Source: Glandiceps talaboti (taxonomy: Eukaryota > Hemichordata > Enteropneusta > Spengelidae). Taken from it: a stretch of DNA of 64,000 nt. The notes under the pieces were generated by a model, which saw nothing but the letters and a program-made list of their open reading frames with translations, ran no database searches and had not been told where the DNA came from. The stretch covers positions 6,854,861-6,918,860 of the forward strand of contig NC_135564.1 of the NCBI RefSeq assembly GCF_964340395.1, in the 5' to 3' direction. The translations under genes and the position numbers were made by a program. How positions within the stretch are numbered: the first letter of the stretch is position 1; each line of letters starts with the position of its first letter. Shown here piece after piece: positions 35,658 through 47,847 of the stretch.

Positions 35658-36428
35658 ACGTTAATTTTCTTTATGTGTAACAGTCATTGCTTTGTATATT
35701 AAAAGAGTGAGTTGATATGTTTGTAACATTGAACCATGACCAGTGAGCTTGGATTGATTTATTTCGAACACTTGAGGAATTGTATGTAGGCGTTAGATAT
35801 GTAATATCATGTTGTTCTTCCCATGGACAGTAAGATAGACCGGGGTGCACTACACACCGCATTGTACATACTAGAGGAATTGAAGTCATGGTACTTCGTC
35901 CTGTTCATCTTAAGCTTGTTTTCAAATAATTTATTGGTAGAATGCTATCAACGTAAAACACGAATTTAAGTCCATTAAACATGAATTCACGACCTCTTTT
36001 GATATCGATCTTTTCGTATTAAAATGCGAATAAACATTTGTTATTTAGGTCTACTTCTACAAATGAAACCATGCATGTATCCATCAGCGGTAACCATGGA
36101 TACGCTGACAGTACTTGCTAATTGTTGTTTTATCTGATATACAATGACTATGTGAAATGCAAAGGAAACCTCAATAAGCGAATTAACGTCAATTTCTTCA
36201 ACCTCCTGCAGATACTAAGAAGCCATCATAAGCCATCCTCTTTAGATGGTGAAGATAAGGCACAGGTGAAGTGGTAAGCCCCACACTTGTATTATATAAT
36301 TATATATCAGCATATGTTATACATGAAGCATAATACAACTTAGTATGTAATTGTCTGTGCTGAAATATCGATAGGGACAAACACTATACAACTTGTGATA
36401 GGGGTATATCCAGTTACAATGGAAGCGG
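35657..36428. other. No gene supported
   Basis: Two weak exon-like patches are noted: a minus-strand open stretch at 35671-35880 behind an acceptor-like CTTCAATTCCTCTAG, and a plus-strand patch at 36213-36272 between tcctgcag and gtaagc. Neither has family support. Confidence 0.4.
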
Positions 36429-36684
36429 CTAATAGGGAACATGCAAACCCGCGATCTTGAATATCCTGACTGTTGCATCATGGGAAATAATATGATAAAT
36501 ATGAATCAATCAGCATTGCAAACAATCCTGTTACATTGTTTTGCAACCACAAATGATTTACCATGACCATTGTAAGAGATTTATTTTATCGATAGCTCCA
36601 GATTAGGTAATACGATAACTACAGATAATCCCACACACTTTTGCTTCTGAGCATGCTCAGTCTCGATTGCAAATTCTCTAGTAG
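36429..36684 (-). mobile_element. MITE family M1, copy 4
   Basis: Same orientation as copy 2. It begins aatagggaacatgcaaaccc, includes ttgcatcatgggaaat and the TGAGCATGCTCA palindrome, and ends ttgcaaattctct. Confidence 0.82.
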
Positions 36685-37284
36685 GTAAAACCAAATCATC
36701 GCTGTCAGTTCATCGTTTGGTAAGACAACAATTGAAGAACATATATATATGTTATGTTAATGCGCTGACATGCCTGAAAGTGTGTGTGTAGCTTGTAAGA
36801 GTTCTTTCGCACCAGACGATAAAATGTAGCAATGCGAGTAGGAATTTTTGTTGCACCAAATAACGTTTTGTTGCTGCTCAACTGATTTTTATCGCAGTGT
36901 GTTCAATTTTGAATCTGACGAACTTCTGTTTTTAAATCATTCTGTTTTGACTTTGTTTTGTACTATCCCCATTTCTATCCCTGACTCTGTTCTTCTCGAA
37001 TTCACGGCTCAAAAAGAGTCACTGTTATGTGAGAAAACTCTAGATTTGATAGCGAGATACAAAGTGTTGTCGCAAGTGTTATTGATAAACTGTTGCCAAA
37101 TGAATCTCTAGTAATTCCCGTTTCCTTCATATTGTTGGCTGTCTACATAGCCATATCGTATCATATAAAAAATAATAATTAGCAAGTATTGAAAACGTAT
37201 CCATGGTTACCACTGACAAGTACATATTTATAGGAATAAAGTACAAAGGCAAAGACATTTCATAATGATATTCGACTATGTACG

Positions 37285-37590
37285 TACATACACATTCCCC
37301 AATATTTTTCTTCGTTCGGCCAAGAAAAAAGAGAAGTCTCCTAAGGGACCTTGTCACTACGACTCGCTTGACAAGTAATGACGAACCCATTATATCACGA
37401 GTATTTTGTGGCTGAATAAAGGAATATATTGGTTAATGATATTATTATACACTTATGAGAAATCGCGAAAAATACTGGCGATTTGGGGCATTTTGACTCG
37501 TAGTTCGAGCACCACCAGAACCTGTGACATAGACACGGGTTGTCATGATGTAGAACGACTAGGGTTTATAATCCACCTGGCTTGTGCATG
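37285..37590 (-). mobile_element. Dispersed element family R3, copy 3 (inverted)
   Basis: Begins ccccaatatttttcttcgtt and ends with the reverse complement of the copy 1 left part (cacgggttgtcatgatgtag). Confidence 0.7.
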
Positions 37591-38612
37591 GTATGATTCT
37601 TGTTTAATACCTGATGCCTGTTTATATAGTCAAGCAGATATCTACAAAATGTTATTTTAAGGTTAGTCTCACTGGTATCATGGCGAAAGGATATAGAAAT
37701 CACGTATCTTTGACCATAGACTCTCCACCAAGGGTGGCAGGTCTATGCTTTGACTGTCGCCAGACAATAAAATATCAAAATGTCACTGCGATCCAGACGA
37801 CAATTTTTTTTTACCCAGCATATTTCCATTGTACTTTAGAGTCCCGATACTGTGACAGTCGTAGAAAAGAATCCATGTACAACACGCAAGTCTTTTGTTT
37901 CAATTTGCATTTTTAATCTAAACATAAAACAAAATTAATCTCATAAAGTATATATTTGTTTAGAAAAAAATAGTAATTGAATCTTAAAGTTTGCAGATGT
38001 GTTTGCACGCGAGGTAACTCACGTTGTTAACATTTTGCTGTCAATCGAAAGTTACTTGTGTAAATAAATAATGCGGTATAAATATCATGAACATTTGAAT
38101 TAATATTTGAGTAAAAATGATAATATTACGGCTAACGGCTAGTCTATACTTCATTTTGATCAGAAAATATAGAGCATGTAAAGAGGACGAAACAAAAAGT
38201 CTTGAACTCTGCATTCTCAACTTCTTACATTACACAATCAATATATGAAAAGTAGCAATTCAAACAAATTAACAGTTGTCATAGTAATAAACTCGCAATC
38301 TTCAGCTTCATACCGCTATTTCCTATGACCAGAAATAATCATATGAATCACGAAATAAATTGTCCTTCTGTACTAGCACGGTCAACTTCTATTTAGTTCG
38401 TGACTTTCTGTGGGGGTGTAAAGCCCCTCCTTAAAAAATTTACAAATGACGCGATTCAGCTTTAGCGTAGGCTTTAGTTATTTTACAAGAAGAGTCCTTT
38501 ACTGGTACCGTGCGAAGAAGTTTGCAAGAAACTTTTCAGGTCCCTCTGAAATAAAAATTCAGACGAAAAACAATAAGTTAGCATTAATAAGTAATAGTCA
38601 GATACGAACTTT
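37591..38612. other. No gene recognised
   Basis: Unique sequence. A 100-codon open stretch at 37614-37916 (+) has no recognisable features. Confidence 0.5.
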
Positions 38613-38651
38613 CAACCAACCAACCAACCAACCAACCAACCAACCAACCAA

Positions 38652-38694
<43 letters not shown>

Positions 38695-38735
38695 TACATA
38701 CATACATACACACACACATACACATACACACATGC
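38613..38735. repeat. Compound microsatellite (CCAA)n-(CA)n-(CATA)n
   Basis: Three adjoining simple-repeat blocks. Confidence 0.97.
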
Positions 38736-38941
38736 GCTATTTTTCCTTTCAATATAAACCCGTTCATCCCATTATTAGCGTCTGTCTTTGAATCATTACT
38801 CCTCTCTGATAGACTTTTCTTTTCGCACGTTGTTTCAATGTAAACATCACATGGTGTTTTTTCGCTCAATAGAAATGGCACAAAATGTGTTTTACGTCTG
38901 AAAGAGTATATTCTGTATGTATTATAAGAACGAAAAAATAC

Positions 38942-39012
38942 CTTCGAATTCTTTGTCCATTACTGAGGGATATCCAACCTGTTTAATGGCACCATCCCAA
39001 GATCGACCATAC
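38942..39012 (-). CDS. NPY-like exon 3
   Basis: 71 bp. The first base completes Arg, followed by Tyr-Gly-Arg and a 20-residue flanking peptide. It ends in phase 1, so a fourth exon is expected further left if the vertebrate plan holds; none could be assigned with confidence. Confidence 0.75.
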
Positions 39013-41501
39013 CTGTAGGTGAAAGGAAGTCGCTATTAACATATGAAGCCGTGGAAGGATATGTTTCCAACATTTACAGTCTTTTCAGAAGGTCTACACA
39101 GATGTAAGAACAATGCAATTCGGACGTAGACATAGCTAGTATCTTATGTATTTCAGCTGCATAGTTGTATGACGTCAATGGAGATGTGACAGAATAGCAT
39201 ACTCTCCTCATGGCCTAACATTCGTTAGAATGTTCCAGTTGTATGTGAAGTAAAAGTGTAATAAATGAGAGGAATTGGCTGAAAAACAAGGAAACAAATC
39301 TTAATCATTGATATTATATCCTGCTGTACTCTTTCAATAACTAAAACAGCTGTCACAAGAACAAGTCACTAATCAAACACAGGAACGAGGGAAAAACTAA
39401 CAAAATGAACGGTATAATTTGCATTGCGATATTACCTCGTCATAACCTTTCATTTAAAAAAATCATTTCTATCTTTTATTTCATGCATGCATGAATAGTT
39501 TGTGTTTGAAATGTCAGATTATCTAGGTTTGGTCACTCTCACTTAAAAATATCTAAAGTTGAACCCAACAATACACTCCGTCAGGATTTAAACTTAATCC
39601 TATATTAAACTCAACCCCATGTATCCAAAGAGAAGAAAGATGATATTGAAAGGTGGAACGTTTCCTGCCACCGCCATCTGCTTCTCTAAGTAAAGTATAC
39701 ACTAATCGCTGACTCTCTTTCACAATCTCATCAAGAATGACAGTTATGTATGATTCAAACCATTCACGGTATATCAGATTAAATGATACTCTTCTTCATA
39801 CAAACGCCTGTCTCAAAATGCTATTATACGTTTAAGACGCCGAAGGTTATACCTTCATTTGTTTCAAATACTATAACTTCAGGATGAGCTTCTATGCAAC
39901 ACTCTGAGTGGACATTTTCGAGATTGTGAATTTTATAAGACTGTTGAACGTTTGGATAAGTATTTCTATTCCGAGTTTAGAACACAATCAGTGTAAGGAG
40001 CTTGCTACATTCAGAGTGATGTTTACTGCAGGACTTCATTAACCTTGGCGGTATAAGGAACGATTCCACAGGCTAAACAATGCAATCCATGGAATGTTTG
40101 GTATCAGCAGATAGTTCGGATGTTATTTTCTATACCATATAATCTATTTTGATTTTCTATTTTCCTAAAACGACATCATTTCACAGCTCAGTAAAAAGGA
40201 AAAGCAACAAACAAACAAACAAACAGACAAACAAACATACATACATACATACATACATACATACATACATACATACATACATACATACACACATAATCAA
40301 ACAAACAAACAAAAAACAAACAAACAAACAAACAAACAAACAAACAAAACAAACAAACACATATATAGCAGAAAATTCAAAAAGAAACAAAGGTGCAGGC
40401 CAAAGGTTGAGCATCGTGGTGACTAATAGTACAAAGCTCTTGCTGTACCGAACACTCCAAATATGTAGACATTGCATGTTGCATGTATCAATTACTAATA
40501 TGTACATCGGAGCAAATAGACATAAACATTTCGGACAAGTAGATCGGAAACGTTCAGTGCTCGTAGTAACTTAAATATTGTTTCTCCATAAGTATTTAAA
40601 AAAATAAAAATAAAACGGCCATTTTATAATTTGATTGCAAATCATATGCACCATTACAGTTACCCAACAACATAGATTTGGACACCTACTGTTATAGAAT
40701 CCAAGTTTCAATTAAACAATTGTTCTTTACATTGATGTGTGGCTGATATTTATTGCTTCTAGTATATTGTAAGCTTTATTTTTAACATTTCAAGCAGTCA
40801 TTTTTGATTGATAATGTAGTCCGTTTGAACGCTTGAGGAACTGAAATCTTTAAAGAACTATGATCAGAGTGTTTCCTCCTGTTCACCTGGGTCTCAATCT
40901 ATTACACCAGTCACAAAAGGGAAATGCTGAGCACAGCTGTTGTCCACGTAATTACAATCCTCACTTCTAAGCTGATTCGAAGTTTAAGCCGAAACAAGGT
41001 CAGCAATTTCAACAGTGGCCTGTACGCTTAATTGCCTTTCTTATAAGTTTAAGTGATACATTTAATTTTGAATTCAGAAAATAAAATAGTGTTCGCTTTG
41101 AGGTTGTACATATTTTTATAGATAGAAGTACTTTCACACACCAAAAGTGATTTATCTAAATACCCAGAGTGAACAACAGCAATATGCTATAAAATACAAA
41201 TAGAAAATAGAGCTTAAAAGAAAGTGAAATGTGGAAAAGATAGAACTGAGTCAACAGATGAACAGAACTGATTGTAATGATTGCATGATTGAGGAGAAGA
41301 CACCAATCTACATATATGTATTATGATCTCTGAGAAGTACATATCAAGGTATAAAGATGTTAGAAGTTTCACACTTCTTCTGCGATCATCAGACGACTAT
41401 CAAATTGAGATTTCTAAGGTCTATATATATCTACACGTAGAATCTGTATATTCATTGCTTAACACTGGTCGGACTAATCTACTCCTTATGGGGGTATATC
41501 C

Positions 41502-41532
<31 letters not shown>

Positions 41533-41702
41533 TGTATGTATGTATGTATGTATGTATGTATGTATGTATGTATGTATGTATGTATGTTTGTTCAATTTGA
41601 GTGCATGTACATTGGGTAAGAGACTATGTGTCTGTGTCTGTGTCTGTGTCTGTGTGTACTATGTCTGTGTCTAGTGTGTCTGTGTGTCTGTCTGTGTGCG
41701 TG

Positions 41703-41733
<31 letters not shown>

Positions 41734-42387
41734 GTGTTGTATGTCTGTCCGTGGTACGTCGTCAGTGGTGTCGGTAATGTGTCAGAATGTCGGGATGTTG
41801 AGATATGGTTACATTTGCAAATAATAATCACGGGGCATGTGTGATGAAAGAGTATCAGAGTTTGACTCGCGTAATTATTGGCAGACGTTATTACCGGATG
41901 AGAACGAACGGATGTAAGTGAAAATAAACGACCTCGCAAATGATAGGGAAGGTCGTTGAAAACAGACAAATCAAAAGAATTCAATACGAGAGTTTTCGAT
42001 TCAGCGAATGACATTTACTAACCCGTTAGCCTTCAAAAGAATATAAATATATTAATTTGGAGGTTTTTTGATGACTTGTTGGAAGTTGTTTCAAGAGTTT
42101 TAATCTGTACGAGTATAATAATTCTGTGTATGGGCTCAGATGTCACATCGTGTGTCTGATGCAACTTGTGTATTTCTGAAGTGAGTGATAGACACAAACA
42201 GCGTGGTTCAAACTTACCTTTGTTTGCCACAGTATCGGAGGTAGCTAATCACATTTGAGACGTACTCTGCTAACGATTGCTTGGCACCTTTGCGTGGCTG
42301 ATCACCACATACGATTTCTGAAGTGACTTGATGAACAACAAAACTGATGCATACCGCAAGGAGGATAATCTGACAATTCTTCATCAT
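38942..42387 (-). CDS. Neuropeptide Y-family precursor (coding exons 2 and 3; 3' end unresolved)
   Basis: Coding exons 42387-42218 and 39012-38942, with phase-2 donor GTAAGT and acceptor TTTCACCTACAG. Residues 1-23 (MMKNCQIILLAVCISFVVHQ then VTS) are a signal peptide. The predicted mature peptide is 35 residues plus the amidation Gly. It aligns without gaps from the C-terminus to NPY: AEYVSNVISYLRYCGKQRYG matches the A-x-Y...Y...RQRYG helix pattern, with both core tyrosines and the RY-Gly end kept. The intron splits the Arg codon before the last Tyr, as in vertebrate NPY/PYY genes. Gly is followed by a single Arg, not GKR. Cys at mature positions 4 and 30 are unusual. Exon 3 adds a short flanking peptide (SWDGAIKQVGYPSVMDKEFE) and ends at a donor GTATTT; if unspliced, translation stops seven codons later. 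Confidence 0.82.
40206..40360. repeat. Compound microsatellite (AAAC)n-(CATA)n-(AAAC)n
   Basis: Simple-repeat block in intron 2 of the NPY-like gene. Confidence 0.97.
41500..41587. repeat. (TATG)n microsatellite
   Basis: About 21 uninterrupted units, in intron 2 of the NPY-like gene. Confidence 0.97.
41624..41736. repeat. (TGTGTC)n/(TGTC)n microsatellite
   Basis: tgtgtc hexamers grading into tgtc tetramers. Confidence 0.95.
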
Positions 42388-42414
42388 TAAATACTTTGAT
42401 AGTCGCTCTATCTT
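42218..42414 (-). CDS. NPY-like exon 2 (5' UTR end, signal peptide, mature peptide)
   Basis: The acceptor CCTTCTTACAG ends at 42415, leaving 27 bases of 5' UTR before ATG at 42387. Two adjacent ATGs occur (42387 and 42384); either gives a good signal peptide. The exon ends AAACAAAG before GTAAGT. Confidence 0.82.
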
Positions 42415-43016
42415 CTGTAAGAAGGAAGACATTAAGAGAGTAAGACGTTTTTAGGATGGGGACCAATTATAAACGGATTTTAAGTAAGACGTCATAGGCA
42501 CCCCGACTGGAGATTAAACAGTTTAACTCTGCGTATTAGTGAGGGCTGTATATGCCTGGTCTAGACACAAAGACTGCAAAGAGATATTTCGTTTTAATCA
42601 CGAATTACTATTATTTACAACACAATGCAATATACTGATTAACGTACACCTGGTTTTACTGTACCATATCGGATTCTCGCCATCCTGCTTGGCGACTAAA
42701 ATATTGCTTTAATTCAGGAACAGCTTAGCTTTCTGGCGATGCTTAAGGTCTTATTTGTCAGTCATGAATCAAAGCAATTCTATGGATAATATATCATCTT
42801 TCAACTTTATCACGTATACGAAAGATGTGCAATTTGCAAAGGATATGCATAAAACGATATATAGCTAAAGGTCATTCGAACTTTTAACATTTCTGATAGC
42901 GGTAGTTCTGAAAAGTTTTAAAAGAAAGTTGCCTGGTTACGAATGAAATACTTGATTATTAACGATTATTAGTGGTGTCTTTGACATCCTGCATATCACC
43001 TATATAAAAGAAATGC

Positions 43017-43262
43017 GTATACGTCATGTGACCATGAATGCGGAATCTGGGCAGAAACCTACATATCATCTCACATACGTAGGGAATCGTGGCAACAACC
43101 TACACATCTTTTCACGTACATAGTAATCTGGACAGCTCTCTACAAGTCATCACGTGCGTGCCACACTACACAATATGTACGTACGGGCATCACCCAGCCT
43201 GCAGGTCATGTCACGTACGTACATAATCTGAACGCAACCCAGAACGTCATGTACATACAGAG
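43017..43262. repeat. Degenerate tandem repeat rich in ACGTCA/CACGTAC words
   Basis: About five diverged units of 50-60 bp with acgtcatgtgacc, catcacgtgcgt, gtcatgtcacgtacgt and aacgtcatgtac. It lies in intron 1 of the NPY-like gene. Confidence 0.65.
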
Positions 43263-43291
43263 TATATGCCGTACACTTGGAGAATTGTGTC

Positions 43292-43960
43292 GTACCTTTG
43301 TTTACTTATTATAGTGAAGAAAATTAGACATAAGGTCATACAAAATAGACACAGGTGGTTAGTGTTCAAAATGATTTCAATGAGCATACAAGCATTTAGC
43401 TTACACCGTCATTATTGTCTATCCTAGGTATAAGTGGTCTTTGGGCATATATTTCGATGGCAGTTGAAAGAAAAGATTATCATTTCAGGTTTGTACCAAT
43501 CATATTGTATAGATGAGTTGTGCCTCGTTCAATATTGCACATCCTTGAAGAAATAAACCATGTGTTAGTCGGATTTAAGGTAAACGCAGAATATATAGAT
43601 ACGACAATCATGTAATATTTTGCCGTTTCACACACTAGTAATAGTTGAACCGTTACATATGAATAGATTATGTCAGTGAAACATTATGGTCAACCTTTTT
43701 ATAAACAATTTCCCAGCAGATGAGATAGGTTTGTTAAATCTATAAATTGTTATATGTATTTCCTTCTACCCCTCCAGGTTCCTCGCTTTAGTATACTTTG
43801 TGTTCTAACACACAATTACAAAAGTTTGACGAACAATCTGCCTGCGTCTAAGAACGATTATGTATAAATGTTTGTGAAACCATATTATTGCTTTAAAAAC
43901 TAGTAATGGCCATTACCTTACCAAATTATGATTTATTCAAATGTTCACGGCTCCTGAAAG
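43292..43960 (+). repeat. Diverged duplicated segment, copy 1
   Basis: Collinear with 48266-48965 over about 670 bp: gtacctttgtttacttatta; catttagcttacacc; ccgtcattattgt; ggttcctcgctttagtata; tgtgttctaacacaca; aattatgatttattcaaat. Copies differ by many substitutions and small indels. No ORF is shared. Confidence 0.8.
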
Positions 43961-44499
43961 GTAGTCAGTGCACATTCTTCATACATGAACGCATATGTTT
44001 ATCGCACATTCGTTACTCCTGTCCACTTACCAGTACCCATACGCTGGACGAAATCTTATTTTATCAAAGGAACCAGTTTAGTTTGCTTTTTATTTTTCTT
44101 TCGTTTATGATAATGCTTCTAATATCATGTTTGATCGTTTCCCTTCACTATCCATCTACCTTCCCCCTCCTCCCATCTCTCGCTATGTCTTTCTTTGCCT
44201 GTCTTTCCACTCCAATACTATCATTTCGTCTCTATCACTCACTATTTCGTTGATTTTGTGTAAGAGCTAATGATTTCATATTAACTATAAAGTCATGAAA
44301 TGATAGTAAATCATGGCACGAAAGCATCACTGATGATGTCTGTACAGTGAAAATGAATATTTATGGCTGTTTTTCCTAATTGCAGCTTTTTAGTTTCGAG
44401 AGCTCTCGTTGACAACTTTACACCTTTCTGTGTACATTCGAATAGTAGAAAATGCAAGTAGTTCTCACAAACCAGCTAAAAAAACAATTTAATATATCT

Positions 44500-44682
44500 T
44501 CACACTTGAAGGTAACATTTATCCAAGTTGCAATAACTAAGACTACACTGATGATCACAAGTGTCAATGACAAATCCATCACGAACCATGACACACATCA
44601 CCGTAGTTAAGAAAAAACAAATATACATTTCACGTCTTGGAACGATGACACACAAGATAAGTTCCGATAGAGTCAAATCCAT
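44500..44682 (-). CDS. Candidate small cysteine-rich secreted peptide
   Basis: A 60-codon ORF. The N-terminal part is hydrophobic (an internal Met begins MYICFFLTTVMCVMV) and the C-terminal part has the spacing C-x3-C-x4-C-x4-C followed by a short tail. A TATTTATAG word lies about 55 bases upstream. It sits in intron 1 of the NPY-like gene on the same strand. I recognise no family; it could be chance. Confidence 0.25.
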   Translation of the reverse strand: MDLTLSELILCVIVPRREMYICFFLTTVMCVMVRDGFVIDTCDHQCSLSYCNLDKCYLQV

Positions 44683-46316
44683 ATTTTACAAACTATCAAT
44701 TTAAATGTATGACGATAGACGATGGAGGTTTGTGTGCTATAAATATCAGTTTGAAGGTTGAAACGTTAAGTCTAGTGATGACTTTGATCGCCTTAAAGAA
44801 TACTCCCTCGATAACGTATCACTAAGCGATCATACATGTTAACGTCTTACTAGTACAATTGAATTACTAGTTTTAGCTAGTTCGTTAACATTGCAATACT
44901 TTCTTCAAATGGAATGGGCTTTAAGAAATCAAACAGCAACTCAGACATACCCATCGATATTGTCCACAAGTTAGACTGTGATAAGAGGATACACCCGACC
45001 AGTGTCGTAAAGGATATATATTATATTAATTAAGAATATATGGGTCTTGTTGATGTTGTTTTTCAAATAAAATTTTCATAAATGTAAAAAATCTTTTCTA
45101 CCTGACCTGAAGCGCATGACTATAAACCAATTTGATGGTAAACTGACTAAGCGTAATTTGTATTAATATGAAAACGTTAAAAATATATTGGCCTTCGATT
45201 CTGGTGACACTCGGATGTCTTTTGAAGATGTAGGTTACTGCCTTTCTCAAATTCTTGCTAAAGATATATCAAGAATTACATTATTTTAATTTTCTGTGGT
45301 TCATTCATTAGTCCTATGTTTCAATACTTTGTAGATTATTTTCAATTCTCAAGGTTTCAAATAGTCGAAAGTTGGCAAACCCGTAGGAATGATGCTGATC
45401 CTACCTGCATATAAAGTGCAGAGTTCTAGATGGACCACACTGTAGAAACTGGGGACGGCGAATTATTAATCATAACTAGGTGAATTCAGACACGGAGACC
45501 TCTAAACTAAGAACTAGATCTTTACAAACATAACCACTACGTCAGATTCAATGGATATTTCTCATTTTAAGCTGTCATTATTTAAAATGATCAGTTATGT
45601 ATACATATACATCTTGGTGCAGAAAAGGACACTTTCGATGGCTTTGATGAATTATACTTTCGAAACACTTAAAGAGTTGGTCCGGTAAACTCGTTTTTAA
45701 ATATACACAATTTTGTAAGTTTGAAGTCGCGGTCAGTATTCAATTATCTTGGATAAATACGTTTGCCTTTAAAAATAAGCTTTAACAAACTAAGCAGGAG
45801 TAAATATTTTTAGAAAGGCTTAACCTAATTTTTCGCTTGGATATTAGTTGAATGTCTCGACGTATCAAATCGTACTATCACACTATACTCTGGACTGTTG
45901 CAATGCGGCTAACGATATTCTATCAACCCTTCTACTTATATTAGACATACTGATAGAGAACTTGTAATGAGTATCTTTCCTAATCATTCAAATTCAGCTA
46001 AGGAACGTTTCTGTGCTTTACAGTAAGTTTATGTTCATAGTTCTAAGAATAATGTATCGTTGACCATTGTTACATTATCGGCATCAAGACCAGTGTGCTT
46101 TGATGTTAAATGCAGTAGTAGTCACATTGATATATAGCTTCTATTAATATAATTTTCGTAACTCAAAATCAACTGGTTCAATAATTATTGACAAACAACT
46201 CAATAACCAAAAAATAAAGTCAAACAGCACTAGATTTTGAACATTTCGTTCGTTTATCATTGAATAAAGTATACGATAAAAAGAAAGATCAAGTGAGAAG
46301 GAGAGACCGTTCTTAC

Positions 46317-46428
46317 CTGGTACTTGAAGCTTGATCCCTGTAAACCCCGAGTTTCGCGACGCTTTAATGCGAAAACGCACAAAAGCCTAAAGTGAGTCTT
46401 CTTGCCGATATACGGTACAATCTTGTAG
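46317..46428 (-). other. NPY-like gene exon 1 (5' UTR), predicted
   Basis: The start is set about 30 bases after the TATA box; the exon ends TTCAAGTACCAG before donor GTAAGAAC. It joins to the acceptor at 42415. An untranslated first exon is also the vertebrate NPY plan. The start position is an estimate. Confidence 0.6.
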
Positions 46429-46451
46429 TAATTGGTATCACATGAAGATGG

Positions 46452-46460
46452 ATTTATATA
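46452..46460 (-). promoter_or_regulatory. TATA box of the NPY-like gene
   Basis: TATATAAAT on the minus strand, upstream of a strong splice donor and in line with the exon 1 model. Confidence 0.6.
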
Positions 46461-46488
46461 CAACACATTTAATCCCACCGTTATTGAT

Positions 46489-46496
46489 ATGCAAAT
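46489..46496 (-). promoter_or_regulatory. Octamer (POU-factor) motif
   Basis: ATTTGCAT (ATGCAAAT on the plus strand), about 30 bases upstream of the TATA box. This is the classical position for octamer-dependent promoters. Confidence 0.45.
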
Positions 46497-47429
46497 GACG
46501 GGGATAGGATACTGATTATGTTGACACCTTTACTAGTGTAATACTCCCACAACGCATGAATTAGTGCCATATCATTTTAATGATTGATGTATTTTTTATC
46601 CCCTGCTCATGGTTAAACCCCCACACATATCCTGATTGGTGGTACTGCTGAAAGAAATAAGACAGTCATATCCTTGTGAAAGGTCGCAATGAAACAAACA
46701 TTTCACGAAGTGCTCTCTACGTCTGACGTCAAGTGTGACAGATCAGCATCTGTTCAGATTAAAAATTGGTATTTAACAGCATTAACCTTTATCACGAGAT
46801 GTATTTTGGCGTTTGGACTATGGAATACATGTAAAGGATCATAAAGAAGATCTTCAAGAAACTTTCTTTTTGAATATCCGTTCTATTAAAAAAGAAGAGC
46901 ACAGAGATAGTACTATCTGTGACACTTCTATTGAAGTGATTGAAAGTATTTGATTTATGGAATCTATGACAATAGTTAGAGTATAATAGAAATGTCTTGA
47001 TTAATTTGTTAACAAAATATCAATGGATAGGTATGTGGTGATTTATACCTTTCTTTGTCTTGACCGATTGCGATAATTGAAAGCGTTGGCTGAATATTCT
47101 AGACGGCCACCTGATGCTGTTTTATTTTATTTCACTTAAATCACCCACGGCCATATATATAATACTAGACGTGTGTCTAGTTGGTTACGTTTGCATGATA
47201 TGATTTCTAGTTGAATTGTACGTTTTTGTGTGAAAAGCTCCATAAAAATTATACAAAAACTCACGATAATGTAATAATCACAATGGTTCGCAAATATGAG
47301 GAGCAAAGTAGAATCGTGACAATCATCACATGACGCATCTATCACCTTGACGACAAGATTACGGAATAAAAACAATTAAGGAATACGAATGATCTATCAA
47401 GGAGTGAACAAGTCTGATAATTTACAGTT
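46497..47429. other. No gene recognised
   Basis: Unique AT-rich sequence upstream of the NPY-like promoter. Confidence 0.5.
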
Positions 47430-47777
47430 GAAAGGTCTCAGCTCATCTCAGCTCATAGAATGGTTAGAGTGGCCGGCTTTAAATCTGCACGTTGCAGGTT
47501 CGAGCCCCATTGCTGCCGTTTGATTCTGAATGCCTAAAGTCCTTGGGCAAGATTTGAATCACGATTGTGCCTCAGTCAACCCAGCTGTATAATTGGGCAC
47601 CTGGTAGGATAGAGGTTGCAATGTGAATGCTTTAATCCTATCCTTGGGCAAGATTTGAATGCTCCCCAGAGAGTTGTAAAGAGCCGTTTAGCAGTTAATG
47701 ATCCGTGCCAGGGGTAATAATTGTAAAGCGCTTTGAGCACAAAGCGCTATATAAAATCCAAAAAATTATTATTATTA

Positions 47778-47847
<70 letters not shown>

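Noticed and set aside
35671-35880. Fourth exon of the NPY-like gene
   Set aside because: The phase and acceptor would fit, but the 68-residue extension has no family resemblance, no polyadenylation signal follows and the distance is large.
36213-36272. A plus-strand exon
   Set aside because: Good-looking splice sites and one open frame, but 60 bp with no partner exons or homology.
47436-47517. A tRNA gene
   Set aside because: Clear A- and B-box-like words, but no proper acceptor stem, and the sequence runs into a SINE body with an (ATT)n tail.
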